This document shows positions 21,166 through 34,764 of a DNA stretch of 64,000 nucleotides, piece by piece. The translations under genes were made by a program, and so were the position numbers. This DNA is from Paracyclopina nana (lineage: Eukaryota > Arthropoda > Copepoda > Cyclopoida > Cyclopettidae). Within the stretch, counting starts at the first letter, position 1. Each line of letters starts with the position of its first letter. The stretch spans positions 6,654,001 to 6,718,000 of the forward strand of contig JAGUCH010000006.1 in NCBI GenBank assembly GCA_019096065.1, in the 5' to 3' direction. The notes under the pieces are model-generated. The model saw nothing but the letters and a program-made list of their open reading frames with translations, did no database searches and was not told the origin of the DNA.

Positions 21166-22975
21166 ATAAAAACCTTAAAAATCTCACTTTTATTTCATGT
21201 TTTCCTTGATTTATGATTACACTAAAGATATGTTTGCAGTTTCACTTAAAAAATGATTTTTTATTATTCTTTTTTGTGGTAGCTTTTTGAATTGTTGAAA
21301 GTAGACATATTTAACCAAATGAAAAGTGAAAATGAAATAATTGGGTAATTTTTGCTTTTTCTTGGTGGTGGAAAAAAAGCTGTACTCAAAATAATGGAGT
21401 AGTCGTTGGCTTTTCTTTGCTCGTGTCTGGATTTCGTCATTGAAATTCCACATGACAACTTGATATGTGAATAAGTTTTGCGGTCACGTGGCTCAATGGA
21501 CCAGGCATTAATGAGTTTTTGACGTTTTCCCCACTGTGAGGACTCTGGCCGCTAAAAATCCACTACCCATGGAAAATATGCTTTAGTTTTCGAGATGCTA
21601 AAAAAGACCTTCAATAAGGAGTGGACAGTCGGGTTTTTCAGAGCTTTCCAATTCAGTTTTGAAATAAAAGTTTAAAATGTTGAGCTACTTTTTAAAAGTT
21701 GTCAAGAATGGATTTTCCTCCTGAATTTCATTTTTAAAATTACATAAAAAAGACCTCAATTGAAAAGTGGAAAGTCGGTTATTAGCTGGCTTTCCAGCTT
21801 GATTTTGAAAGGCGCTTTCTCAGATACTTTCCCCAGTGTGCATTCTCTGTGTAGCCTCTGAAGTCTCTCACCCATCTTGTTTTCAGCTTTTGGCAATCAA
21901 CAGACCGGAAGCTGAAATGACGATGGTATCACATGAGAGATGAGATGCTTTCCAAAATGGAAAGCTCATACGTGGTTAACCATGTGAACAAGAATGCATA
22001 ACAATAATGATCATGTGGGAATTTCCCCCCGTCAACACTTTCCATGTATTGTCAACTCTGGTTGAAAAAAATGTGGTAAAAATCCAATGTAGGTTTTAGA
22101 AAGCCCTTTTTGCTGCTGTTGGTACATTATGGCAGTTAGCATTACACAGCCCGAGGTTACATGGTATACGTAGAATGTCCCATGAAAAAACAGCTATTTA
22201 AATAAAATACACTTCTTTTTAAGGTTGAAACTATTTTTCAAGTAAACCGGATGTTCACTTTTTCACTTTCTAAGTCGACCTTATCAGTGTTGACTGGTTA
22301 TTCCACTGTGGTTAAAAGTGCTCATTTATCGTGATTTTTAGCGATAATTTCTGGTTTTCCCAATTGCTTGTTTGCCTCATTAAAAAACTTCTTAAATCAC
22401 TATTTTGTCCTTTTTCTCAGTGCATAAAACATTTGGCTTTTTTTGAAGCTTTTTGGCCATTCCACGTGGGAGAAGGGACGGCTTTCACGGGACTCGCGCG
22501 TTGGCAGTTCCCGCGGCAATTGGCTACAAAGATACCGTCTTATCTCACTACCAGCTCTAAATTCCCTCTAACTGAGCTTGGTAGTCGTGCACTGGGGGAA
22601 ATTCCCCCTTGAGACGACCTATCCCAGATATCTTTGGATATGGACCAAAAAGAAAGCTTTCCAAAACTTTCCCAAGGGAGAAAGCTCCTAGCAGCTTTCT
22701 TTTCATGATAATTGCGCAAATCTCGAAATAAAGGCCAATTTTCTTCATAGAAATCGCTAATTCTTTTTTGAAATTTGAAACTGAGACAGAAAATCGTTGA
22801 AATTCTCGCATCAAACTTTTAACATAATCTGAATAAGCGATAAGTTTCCAGAAAACGTTTACGATTCATTGGTTTGCTCAAGCAATCATCTCTAATGAGT
22901 TCCAATTATCAACAGTGTCAAAAACTCACTTTGGAAGCTGGCATGAAGCAGACTGCTTTGGATCAGCACTTTTAA
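21166..22975. other. Intergenic, no gene seen
   Basis: No domain-bearing open frame, splice-consistent exon or array found. Confidence 0.45.
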
Positions 22976-23520
22976 GCTTCAAGACTTGGTTAGTGACGCC
23001 TACTCACCTTTCAATTTAAGCCTCATTAATTAGACTTCCTAAAGTGGCATTATGCATTTTAAGACTGCCTAAGTTGCACTAAGTAGGAATCTTGAGTAAT
23101 CTTAATTAAAAATTAAGTCCAATAATGTCAAATCTTAAGCTTCCTTAAGTCAAATCTTAAGCTTCCTTAAGTCAAATCTTAAGCTTCCTTAAGTCAAATC
23201 TTAAGCTTCCTTAAATCAAACCTTTTGCTACTTTAAGTCACATCTTTAACTACTTCATGTCTCATCTCTAAAGCTATTTATAAAGTATTATCTTAACCTA
23301 CTTCAAGTCACATCTTAAACTTGTTTAAGTCACATTTATTTCTACTTTAACAACCTTTTTGGCCCATTTTTGATGTCATAATTTTGGCCTACATCAAGCC
23401 ACATTCCAGCCTACTTTAAGTCACATAGAAGCTGGTACCCTTAAGTCAAATCCTAAAAAACTTAGGTCTTACTTAAACCATAAAATTTCAACTTAGGTCT
23501 TATTTTGCTCAGTTAAGTGA
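22976..23520. repeat. 22-bp minisatellite, unit TAAGTCAAATCTTAAGCTTCCT
   Basis: Clean for four units at 23145-23220, degenerate on both sides. Confidence 0.8.
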
Positions 23521-24920
23521 ACAACAGTCTGAGTTTCATGCAGGTGGAACCATGATGAATGCTCAACTCAGTGAGTTGTCCATCACACAAAAGTCTAATG
23601 AACAGAGATGAGGAAAGGCGATAAAAATGAGGAGGACTGCAACTGTACAAAATCATCATCGCGGTGGTGTCATGGCATTTATCACAATGCTACCACTCGA
23701 CTCTCTTTTGATCACAATCAAATGACGACAAATATTATTCCATCAATTGGTTTACCTTTCGCAACACAATTGTGATTACAGAGCTAGTTTGCATATTCAT
23801 TACGCAAGGCAAAATAAAGGAACGCAAGACACTCTGAAGGCTTTGATCTCATTAATTGTTGAGCTGATCTGCAACAAATTTGGCATGTTTCATTGCGATG
23901 ACTTTCCAAATGTCCATTGTGAATATGTTAGAGCATTCGACGCTGAATTCTTGATGATGATTTTGCCTTACTTACCTATTTAAGCTATATTCCTCTCCCC
24001 TATGTAAAAACAAGCTCAAATAATAGCTTTTTACATAAGCCTTCCGCATAAACATTTGTAAGGAAATCATCGCTCTATGACATTTGTTGCCAATTGGTTA
24101 GTGAATTGTTGAGATTAAAGCAATCAAAGTTCTTTGCTTAACAAAGCAATAAAGCTAAGCAAAGCACTTTCATTGCTCAGCTCTCGATGACAACCAAACA
24201 AATTGACACCAAATGTGATTGGTTTGTTTGAAATGAAAACAACAAGAATCACATGTTTAGATCCTGTGATGTTCTTGCCTTGCTTATAGCTAGGTAGCTA
24301 ATTAATTAGTGATAAAGCTTTAGCAATGCAAAATCCACCTTAAGAAATTGACCATAGAATGCCGCAAAATATTAGGAAGGACATTTGAAATGTCATCATG
24401 ATGCTACTTAAGAAATTTTCTGCAGATCAGCTCAATAATTAATGAACAGAAAGCCTCAAAAATGCCCAGCTCACCGTCATTTTGCCTTGCGAAATAAATA
24501 TGAAGCCATGCTCTTAGTGCACATTTGTGTTGAAAAGACTAAATCAGGATAACACCTTAATGGAATATTTTTTCCAAAGTTATCGTGGATTTTTTATTGC
24601 TTGCAACTGTGTTGCTATCTATGAATGCATCTGTTAACATTTTTGAACTTACATTTGAAACCCCTTTATGTTATGCTAGTGAAACTATAATCTTAAAACT
24701 AATGAATTTTTCTTTTCAGTGTCAAGTGAGATTTTATCATTTTTGAGCACTTCACTTCCGTTGTTGCTGCTCAGCTGAAATTGTTGAGATATTGTAAAGT
24801 TGTTGGTTTGTCGGCGTGTTCCTCTATTACACACATTTTTTAAAACCGAAGTGAGCGTGCAAGTGAAAATCACACTGGGACAAAGGCACAATAAACATAC
24901 CTGAGTTAACCAATTGGTTG
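23521..24920. other. Intergenic, no gene seen
   Basis: Contains a weak copy of the dispersed AAGCAAAGCA/ACACCAAATGTGATTGG family at 24110-24300. Confidence 0.45.
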
Positions 24921-25760
24921 AGTGCTCTCGGATTGCTGAGCTCACTAAAGTTTGCTAAGAGCAGTTGATTTGCTGAGCGCACTCGGTTTGCTGAGCACAC
25001 TACTTTTGCTGAGCCCATCTAGCTTATTGAAATTACAAATGCACTGAGCTCACATAATAAAAGCTCGTGTTGTGATCATTGTAAGCTACCTTATTTAGTT
25101 ACCGTTTGTGCTCAGCACACTAGGTTATTAAATGTTTTCGTGCTCAGCTATTTGTTTTCGTTTTTCTTCTCAATCCTCACTCATTGTTTACTACCTTTTA
25201 CCTAATTTTTCTCAATTCACAGAGAATACAAACCGAGCTGAGAACATTAAGTGAGCTAAAATTGCTTTGTGAGCTGTGCTGAGCTTTATATGTAAGCAAG
25301 CAAAGCTGAGTTAGCTCATGTTGGAGAAATAACTAAGTTATAGCTAGATTAGCTGAGTAAGATTAATGAACTGATTTAAAGAAAACAGAACTGAGCACAA
25401 TTCATGCGTTGAGTATGCAGAGTTAGCTGACCACTACACATGAGCTGAGCACGCTAAGTATGAGCTGAGCACGCTAAGTATGAGCTGCGCACGCTAAGTA
25501 TGAGCTGAGCACGCTAAGTGAGCTGTTTACTTTCACAAGCTAAGCACCATGAATGAGTTGAGCATGCTATGTGAGCTGAGCATGCTATGTGAGCTGACCA
25601 CACTAAGTGAGCTGATAATGCAGAAAAGTGACCCGATTTTTAAGCACTTTGAGCTCGGCATAGAAACTGAGCATCCGAGGTAAGTTCAATTCTAAAGGCT
25701 GAGCACACTTAGCAAGCTGAGCACGTGATCCGGTGAGCTGGTGAGCTGTAGGCTCACAAA
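24921..25760. repeat. Degenerate minisatellite of GCTGAGCACACTAAGT words
   Basis: Units of 18-20 bp, best at 25440-25530 (GAGCTGAGCACGCTAAGTAT). Confidence 0.7.
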
Positions 25761-26880
25761 TCTTTGAGAAGTTTAAAGTCCAGTATTTTTGTGCGGGATT
25801 TTTACGGTGGTTTCGGCCCAGTGTGCGGTGTGTGTGGTGAAGTATTGCGCCTCCTCTTTCTCCTTTCCAGCTGTTACAAAATGTGTATACCATGTATATA
25901 CCAAGCTAGTTACTCGCCTGCTACTAAAAGTATTGCACACATCGCAAAGAAAGCCAATAATAAACATGTGAAAAAGTTGCAGTCAACCTATTTATCGATG
26001 TTATAACAGGTAAGACATTTTTTTTAAATCAATCATTTCTTAGGCTGGTATTTTTGTTCCTAGTAGAATTTTTAGTTAAAAAGAGCTTTTTTAGAGGAAT
26101 AAAGAAGTGCTATTGAAAAAAAGTTAAAACAGCAATTCGAAGTTGTAAAAATTAACATTTTAACTTTATTTAAATATCGTAAATAACGGATCATTAGGTT
26201 GTTTTAAATGTTTGTGGCTTTACGAAAAGTTTCTGATAATTGAAATCAAGTTTAGGACGAATTATGGTAATTTTAAATGTAAAAATGAATAAGTATGAAT
26301 TTAACGAAGTGTTACCATTTTTAGCGCAAAATTGTTGATTTGGGCCTAAAATCAGGGAATTTAGCAAACCAGTTCATTCTTATCTATGCCTAAAATAGCT
26401 AATTTGCCTTAAATATTTTACGTAGCTAATATCACCTTGATACAGATTTCGAATGCATCATTATTATTAATATTATGACCTGTTCATCTGAATCAAAAAT
26501 CAAAGTTATGCCCAAAATCCCATTTATACGATATAGCATTTAAACAATTGCCTGTAGAAACATTAATTAATGAGTACATAATGCAAATCCATTTTTCAGT
26601 ATCGAATTCCATTAACAAAACTAAATAAAATATGCGTGAAACATGCAAAACTTACAACCGAATGAAGTAACAAAGTTCCATGCCAAAAATCTGCCATATA
26701 ACTGAAAAAATACAAAAGAAAAATATTTTCTTTGGCTAATGGAAAAATGTGCTAATAGATCTTAAAAATAGCCAAATTAAAAAGCAGCCAATTAATGTTA
26801 TGAAACAAATAATAAGTAAAGTAATAAAAAAACCACCCATAAAAAGCATCAGTTTAAAACTCTGTTACTATTTTTAAAGC
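25761..26880. other. Upstream region of GATA gene 2
   Basis: Very AT-rich. GGCCCAGTGTGC at 25815. No upstream exon found; no canonical core promoter recognised. Confidence 0.4.
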
Positions 26881-29800
26881 ATGGTCGTAGTGGACATGAC
26901 AGATGATCCGGGCATGAGCGCGCTCGGCGCAGCCGGCGCTGATCTGAGGAGCGCGCTCGCGGAAGAAGAAGCGTGCGCTCCTCCATCCTCATCACTGCTG
27001 CTAACTAATGGCAATGGTAGCATCAATAACAATCAAGATTTGTTGGTTGTGGCACCAACCGATTCCTCCTCCTCAGTTGGTGAATCAAAGTCATCTTCAT
27101 CAGCACTCAATAATTGGCACGTCATTGGCAATAGCTACCCCCCGGCCGCAGAGTCAGGGATCGAATCCAGGCCGAGCTCGGCCTCTTCAGCTGTCATCTA
27201 CAGCGCGGCCTCCGAGGCCGCGGCGGCGGCGGCGGCGGCAGCGGCGGCGGCAGCAGCGGCGGCGGCAGCGGCTGCCATAGACATTGACACCTACTTCATA
27301 AGCAGGGGCTCAAACGGATTCTTCAATCCGACGACCTCCACCAATCATTCGGCATCACCTCCACCTCAGATGCAAACTTCATATCAGCCTCACCAAGGTA
27401 TACTGAGAGACGAGGCCGACAGTTGACTCATTATGACCAAATTTGACTGATTCTGACTTAATCTAACGCTGCCCGACTCAGTCAGACTCAATGTGACTCA
27501 GTCTGACTAGTTTGACTCTGGCCCGGTTCCAACAAGGAAAATCAGCATAGTCAAGGGACGGAACTTGACTTTTTAGCATAGTCAGGTCACAGCTAGCTCG
27601 CGCGCTCAGCTCAACCTGACTAAACTGGTTTACCGTACTACACTATGCTCATATCCCATGTTGGAACCGGGCTAGAGACTTAATATGACCTAATTGGACA
27701 CAGCTCGACTTAATTTGTTTCAGTCAGATCTTGCTTGACTCAGTTTCACCTTAATCAGTTTGACTCAATCTGGCTCAATCTTAGTCAATCTGGTTGAATC
27801 TGAGTCGGTTTGACTCATTCTTACTCAATTTGATTCATTCTGACGCAATTTGACTAATTTATCCGAATTTGACTTGAGATATTAGGATTCCATCTGACTG
27901 GGTCAAGCTTGGCCGGACTGAGACAAATCTGGTTGCAGTCAAGCTGAGTCTGACTAAGTCAAGCTGAGTCTGACTAAGTCAAGCTGAGACTGACCAAGTC
28001 AAGCTGAGCCTAACCAAGTTACCCTTGGAGTCTGGCCGAGATAAGCTGAGTCTGACAGAGTCAAGCAGAGTCTGAAAGAGTCAATCTGAGTCTGAAAGAG
28101 TCAATCTGAGTCTGAGAGAGTCAAGCTGAGTCTGAGAGAGTCAAGCTGAGTCTGAGAGAGTCAAGCTGAGTCTGAGAGAGTCAAGCTGAGTCTGGTTCAA
28201 ATCAAGCTGAGTACGACCGAGTCAAGCTGAGTCTGACCGAGCCGAGCTGAGTCTCACAGAGTCAAGCTGAGTCAGACCGAGTCTAGTTAAGTCTGATTGA
28301 GTCAAGTCATAGCCCAGTTCCAACACATAGTATAGTACGGTAAACCAGTTAAGTCAGGTTGAGCTGAGCGCGCGAGCTAGCTGTGACCTGACTATGCTAA
28401 AAAAAGTCAAGTTACGTCTGCTGACTATTCTGATTTTCCTTGTTGGAACCGGGCTCATGTCAAACAGAGAGCTAAGTCAAGTTGAGTCAAATTTGTGCAA
28501 CTGAGACCCCAAAGAGTCACACTGAGTACAGTTGGCGGTAATTTCAAAGTATCGCTATGTTTTTTCCGATTTTTGCACATGAGCAAAGGTAATTGGAATA
28601 ATAGAGATCTGTGGTTCGATGTCTGCGAGAATTGAGGTTGTTATCTGCTTGAAAAACAGCCAAATGGTCAATTTCAAGCGAAGAAACAAACATGAGAGGA
28701 ATATTTTTTCTCTTTCTCAAACAGATCAAGATAATCTCGCTCTTCTTGTCACAAGAATATCAACTAATGCAGATTGTCAAAAATAAAAGACCCAAAATGG
28801 GCATTTCATGGCATTATTTGGCTGATTTATTTCAACTTAACCGTAAATTGTTTAATCCTGTTGGGTCTATGAACTATTCGAGTCAATGAACCCATTTGAT
28901 CCAATGAGCTCATTTGAGCCATGAGCCAAAGATGATGCCATGAGCCAATGAGCTCATTTGAGAGCATGAGTGTATATGAGCCCTCAGAGCCGATTTGATA
29001 GCATGAGCCAGTGAGCTCAATTGAGCCCATGAGTCTATTTGAGCACCCAGAGCCTATTTAATACAATGAGCCAATGAGCCCATTTGAGCCATGAGCTAAT
29101 TAGATATCATGAGCCAATGAGCCCATTTGAGCCATGAGCCAATTTGATACGATGAGCAAATGAGCTCATTTGAGCCCATTTGAGCCATGAGCCAATTTGA
29201 TACCATGAGCCAATGAGCTCATTTGAGCCCATGAGCTCAATTGAGCCCACGAGCTCATTTGAGCCCACGAGCTCATTTGAGCCCACGAGCTCATTTGAGC
29301 CCACGAGCCTCTTAGGGTCCTCAATTCAGATTCCATTCAGTCCTTCGAGTCAATGTGAGTCAATTACATTTTCCCGCTCTTTTTTCAGGCTCACGATCTC
29401 CAGTCAGAAGTTCAGCCAGTTCCGCGTTTTACCCGCAACTTCACTCAATGTGGAACTTCAGTAGCGGGAGCAACATGCCCTCGGGCTCCTCGGGCTCCAC
29501 GAAGGACTCGTCCTCGGGCTCGGTCCTCGGGGGCTTTGGCTACCCGCCCACTCCGCCCATTGACCTCAAATCCATCGACAATCATCAGCAACAGCAGCAG
29601 CAGCAACAGCAGCAACAGCAGCTGCATCAAGATTACCTTCAGCATCAGGATCTCGAGTTGCCCTCGTTGACCTCCCTTGCGGCCTCGGAGGCCGCCGCTG
29701 CGGCAGCCTCGGGCTCGTCGAAGCAAGACCACCTGATGGCCTCCCTAGGTTTCCCGTCCTACAGTGCGACCTCCTCGGGTTCGAATCCCGCTTCATCCAG

Positions 29801-32800
29801 GAAATTCCATGAAGGTAAGCCTTAAATCATATTTAGGCTATTGTGACTTAAAGTGACTTGGAATGACTTAAGCTTGTCTTAAATTTGACTTTAATAAATT
29901 TAGCACAAACTGCTTTTTTGACTTTAAAAGTCTTTGCTTTGTCTCAAAATAACATTTTTTTTTCACTCAAAATGACTTGAATTGACTCAAAATGGCTTTA
30001 AACATAACAACTTTGTTTGACACAAAACTTATTCCTTTACTTAAATTGACTTTGTTTTGACTCAAAATGACTTTATTTGACTCAAAATGGCTTAACAATA
30101 ATTATTTTGTTTTGACCTAAATTGACTTTGTTTTGGCTTATTTATGTGACTTTTATTGTCTATGAAATGGCTGAAAATGGCATCAGCTGGCTCTTCTATT
30201 GACTTAGTTTTGACTTCAAAATGACTTAGTCATGACTTTTTGTGCGACTTTTCGCAGTATATTATCATAGAATATTATTAAAAAGATAGAATAACGAGGT
30301 GCAAAATGTATTAGGCAATAACATGGTGACCTCGAACTACTTAAATGAGTCAGCTGTCGTGACCTCTGGATCAGCTGCTGGGTCAATGGCCTACCCTTAT
30401 TTTACGAGCCCTGGGGTTGACCTGTATGCGGGCTATAATAATCAGGGGCAAAGTTCAGCTGCTTCGTCAGGCGTTTTCTCTAGCAAAACGTTGCAGCCTT
30501 CAAGGCCAAGGTCAAAGTCCAGAGCCAATGCTGGTAAGGCTACTACTGTAACAACTGCTGGTGTTGGTCACACTTTTTAATGCGGTGTTCATCTACTGAA
30601 CAACGAATTTCTTAGATGAACACCATGATGCACAGCCATTACACATAACAATTCTTCACGGTTATGGTTTTCACATTTCGTAACACAATGCACAGCAATC
30701 TGAGCTAATTGTTTAATTATCGGCTATTACAGTTAAAATTAATTACGCAATGGTTTTTACGCTTTTACAGGGCTCATTTTCGTTCTTTTGGCAAAAAACA
30801 TATATTTTTGGCCAAAAATGAAGTTTTGAGGCACTTTAATGTAATAAAGAGGTCACAGGCCTTGCCCAGGCGCTAATAGGCCTTGTTCTTTTTGGCCATT
30901 ATCAGTGCAATTTTTTTGCATCCATCGATGGAATCAGCGCCATAAATTCTGTCAACTTTTGCATTCCAGACTTCAATCAATGCAACAAATTGCAACGTTT
31001 ATCTCACACTAGGAAATGGCTCAATTTGTCTATACCAAAAATAAAGTGATCCACTTTTTCAGTCTGGTATCAATCATCTGCAGCCCTTTTTTATGCCACA
31101 ATCTCATCATTATAATACTCCGTTGATAAGAGTTGTTTTCAATATGGACCAGCTAGGGAAAAAATGCGGAGATTCCTTTTTAAGCACAAAAAACTGGATA
31201 ACGCCCAAATCAATATGGGGTAAAAAGTTGCTTAATTAGAGTATGCTTTAATTCCTTGGAAAGTGACGCCATTTGGGTGACTCATTCCCCTGCTATTTAG
31301 GCACTTTGACTTAAAAAAGAAAGCAATTCTAAGAAATAGCAAAATTGTCTTCTTGTGCCAAAAGAGTCTCATTATGGCAAAAAGTCTCTTTTGCCTTGTT
31401 CATGAATGCATTTAGGTATTACAAGGTATATTAAGGTATAATTTGATATAAGATGAATTAACTATTGATTTTGCTCAAAATGACTAAGATGAGTCCATGA
31501 GTCTCAGTACGCCTCATTGAGCCTCGCTGAGTCTCATTGAGACTAAGAAGTTAAGCTGAGTCGAGTTGAGTCGTGTCTAGTCTCGATGCACTGCACTGAG
31601 CCTCAATGAATCCCATTGAGAATAATTGAGTCTCAATTTACCCTACATTCCTCATTGAGCCTAATAAGTCTAATTAAGCCAATGAAGTCCCATATGGCCT
31701 AAAAATCCCATTGAGCCTAAAGATTCTTATTGAGACTAAGAAGTCCCATTGAGCCATGAAGTCCCATTGAGCCATGAAGTCCCATTTAGTTTAAAAAGTC
31801 TCATTGAGCCTAAGAAGTCTAATTAAGTCTATGAAGTCCCATATAGGGTAAAAAATCCCATTGAGCCTAAAAATTATCATTCAGACTAAGAAGTGACATT
31901 GAGCCATGAAGTCCCATTTAGTTAAAAATGTCTAATTGAGCATAAGGAGCCTCATTGAGCCTAAAAAGTGTCACGGAACCTAAAAAGCAACACAGAGGTC
32001 GAAAAAGTCCCACAATGAAGTATTTATTAGCCGTTTTTTGCATGTCATGGGGTAAATGCACTGAAGATTGCACAGTGGAATTTTTTCTGCGAAAACTCGC
32101 GCGCGTTTGGCACTCTATCGCATCCTTTTTAGTGCCAATATAACTATAAAAGAGTTGCACTGCTGCTGCTGCTGCTGCTAAACTATAACGAAAAAGCACA
32201 TCCGGATGAAATGAAATCCTGTAATTAACACATTTTCCTTCTTGTACATAAAATACCATACTGATTTCTATCTTTCCTGGGAATAAAAATGAAGGAATTT
32301 CAGCTGTAAAGTAACGAAAAAAGGGTTGAAACAAGCATAAATAAAAACACGCCCCTTCGCTCTTATCTTCATCTTTTTGGTTGAATTGCTAAAAAATAAT
32401 ATATTTTTCATGCCAAAAAAAATCAAATTTTTTTGTACCTACAGAGGGCCGTGAATGCGTGAATTGTGGCGCCACTTCCACTCCCTTATGGAGGCGAGAT
32501 GGAAACGGCCATTATTTGTGCAACGCTTGTGGCCTTTACTACAAAATGAACGGACAAAATCGACCTTTGATCAAGCCAAAGAGAAGACTGGTAAGCAAAC
32601 CTTAAGCGCAGCTTTTTTTCTTGCAAACATCACTATGCTCCATCAAGAATGAGTCTTGAAAATATGTCCCATAATCGTTGTGTCTCAAAAGTTTCACGCA
32701 GTCCCATTGCATCCGAAAAAGTCCCATAGCGTTTTAAAGTCTTATTTGGTACTTGTCTAGTTTGAAAAGTCTCATGTCATCTTATAAGTCTCATACTTTA

Positions 32801-34154
32801 ATGAGTCTCATTTCACCTTAAAAGTCTCATTTCCCCACGAAAATGTCCCATTCTGTCAGCAAAGTCTCATTTTGCTTAAAAAATTGCAATTATCCACTGT
32901 GCAAGCCGAATAGTTCAAAAAGCGCTAATTTAGGGTAGTCCAGAAATTCCTCCGCCGAAACTCTGAAATGTTAATTGGTCTCCCAAGTTGAATTCAGAAG
33001 CTTTTATAAGGCAATTAGTTGTTAATGGTTTTCCGCGAAATCAGATCAGTGTTGGCACGTGGTTGAATAGCGCGTAATCTGATGATGGAATTAACCGGTT
33101 TTTGTTGTTTTTCCTCCGCAGCAATCGTCCGCTCGAAGAGAGGGGACAACCTGCGCTAATTGCAAGACAACAAACACGACTTTGTGGCGCCGAAATCCGA
33201 GCGGCGAGCCGGTGTGCAACGCCTGCGGTCTCTACTACAAGCTACACAACGTAAGTCACGCCATGACCCATGAGTCATGACACATGATTTAAGCCGCGAG
33301 CTTAAAAAATATTTTTATATTTATGACTCTTTGGTCATGACTCAAAGGTCACGACTCATAGCTCTTAGGTCATGACTCATAGGTCATGACTGAAGCTCAT
33401 GGTTAACGAATATGGCTCACGACTCATGACTCATAGGTCATGACTCATAGGTCATGACTCATAGGTCATGACTCATAGGTCATGACTCATAGGTCATGAC
33501 TCATAGGTCATGACTCATAGGTCATGACTCATAGGTCATGACTCATAGGTCATGACTCATAGGTCATGACTCATAGGTCATGACTCATAGGTCATGACTC
33601 ATAGCTCATGACTCACGACTCATGACCCATAGGTCATGACTCATAGCTCATGACTCATAGCTCATGACTCAGATCTAGTTGTTCATTGCTTATTGCAAAG
33701 TGCTGCTCTTCGTTGGGTCCTTTTTTTGAGGCATCTCAACTAAGTGAATTAGTGATTGAATTTGCCTCAATTTTTGCAGGTTCCCCGGCCTCTGACGATG
33801 AAGAAGGACGGCATTCAGACGCGCAATCGCAAATTGTCTGCAAAGAGCAAGAAAAAGCGCGGCGGTTCCATGGTCGACTTTTTCGCGCCTTTTGACTCAA
33901 AGTCGTTCTCAAGCTACGGGGGCATGACTCACGCTGCCTCACCCTACTTGGCCAATCCCATGAGTCAATATTACGGCGCGAGCTCACAGTTCATGGCGGC
34001 GGCCTCCTCGGCCTCCGCGGCCTCCGCAGCCTCCATGGCCTCAATGTACTCAACTGGACACATTTTGCAGCAACATCAACAGCAACAACAGCAGCAGCAA
34101 CAACAACAGCAACAAAGTTACAACAATCCAATTTCACCTTCCATTATGACCTAG
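26881..34154 (+). CDS. GATA gene 2: GATA1/2/3 (grain-like) transcription factor
   Basis: Two-finger GATA factor of 603 residues. Exons: 26881-27397, 29389-29814, 30315-30533, 32445-32590, 33122-33250 and 33780-34154 (junction phases 1, 1, 1, 0, 0). The start is the first ATG after an in-frame TAA at 26875. Exon 1 holds a long alanine run; exon 2 is Ser-rich with a Gln run. The peptide before the fingers, [17 protein letters not shown], matches the position and style of GATA1/2/3 proteins. N-finger (about 388-436): [30 protein letters not shown]-finger (437-479): [25 protein letters not shown]. The tail [18 protein letters not shown] is the GATA1/2/3 rather than the GATA4/5/6 form. The last exon has Ala/Ser and Gln runs and ends NPISPSIMT. 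The exon 3 acceptor (TGTATTAG at 30314) is the only one fitting the phase but is pyrimidine-poor. All five introns contain tandem repeats. It points away from GATA gene 1 across 8.2 kb. Confidence 0.95.
27521..27672. mobile_element. 152-bp MITE with GCCCGGTTCCAACA ends, copy 1
   Basis: GCCCGGTTCCAACA at the left and TGTTGGAACCGGGC at the right, a perfect 14-bp inverted repeat. Internal sequence is shared with the inverted copy at 28312, including AGCTAGCTCGCGCGCTCAGC. Confidence 0.75.
28312..28454. mobile_element. 143-bp MITE copy 2, inverted
   Basis: Same family as 27521 but reversed (GCTGAGCGCGCGAGCTAGCT), one TIR substitution (GCCCAGTTCC). The pair brackets a 640-bp minisatellite block. 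Confidence 0.75.
28870..29330. repeat. Minisatellite, unit CATTTGAGCCCATGAGCTC
   Basis: Second array in GATA gene 2 intron 1, ending about 60 bp before the exon 2 acceptor. Confidence 0.85.
29820..30240. repeat. Degenerate repeat of TTGACTCAAAATGACTT in GATA gene 2 intron 2
   Basis: Irregular 17-22 bp units with several TGACTCA words. Confidence 0.75.
31490..31990. repeat. Minisatellite in GATA gene 2 intron 3, unit CATTGAGCCTAAGAAGTCC
   Basis: About 18-20 bp imperfect units. Confidence 0.8.
32650..32885. repeat. Degenerate AAAGTCTCATTT repeat in GATA gene 2 intron 4
   Basis: Loosely spaced GTCTCAT or GTCCCAT words every 15-25 bp. Confidence 0.6.
33260..33675. repeat. 14-bp minisatellite in GATA gene 2 intron 5, unit ACTCATAGGTCATG
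   Basis: Near-perfect for about 15 units at 33420-33610, degenerate outside. Every unit junction makes ATGACTCAT, a palindromic AP-1/bZIP site. Confidence 0.95.
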
Positions 34155-34760
34155 TGAGCTTTGCTTTTATTTGGGCGCGTGAGTCAGCTGACTCACAGTG
34201 AACTGTGAGTCAGTTATTGAATATGATGACGGAATAATGACTCTATTTGTGATGATTGATAATTGATCGAGGAAATATACTGAATGACAGTTTATTGATT
34301 CCTAATTTAAGGCTCATTTGGAAGGCAAAAAACTGAGTAGAAGACTTTGTCTAAATCTGATTAAAAAACAGCCAAAAACTGAGTCAAGCCCTGAATGTCA
34401 AAAACTGAGTCAAAAACTTTGAAAGCTGAGTCAAATTTTTGCTTTAGGTAGCTACAAATACCAAAATGTGCTTCTTCTTCTCTTCAGTTGGTGGTTGCTT
34501 ATTCTGGCTTATCTTGTGACATTTCCTCTGATTGCCATCTTGCATATCCTATTTTTCTTCTTAATTGCGACCACACAACAACAGCTGCCGAAAACAAACT
34601 TTGAAGCTGCTATTCAACCTTTGAAAAATGCAACACACTTGTTTCTACAGCGAATGTGTGAATAGGCCAAAAACAGTTCAAAACAATGATGAACAAAAAA
34701 ATTTATTGGCAAGCTTTTTTGGCATAAATTGTGCGCTACGTCAAATTTTCAATAGTGTCT
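34155..34760. other. 3' flank of GATA gene 2
   Basis: Presumed 3' UTR and downstream DNA. Repeated AAAACTGAGTCAAA words at 34320-34440. No clear AATAAA was spotted close to the stop. Confidence 0.4.
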
Positions 34761-34764
34761 AGTT

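Larger units (their letters stand above)
27425..28530. repeat. Minisatellite in GATA gene 2 intron 1, unit GAGTCTGAGAGAGTCAAGCT
   Basis: About 20-bp units rich in GACTCA/GAGTC, split by two inverted copies of a MITE. Confidence 0.85.
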
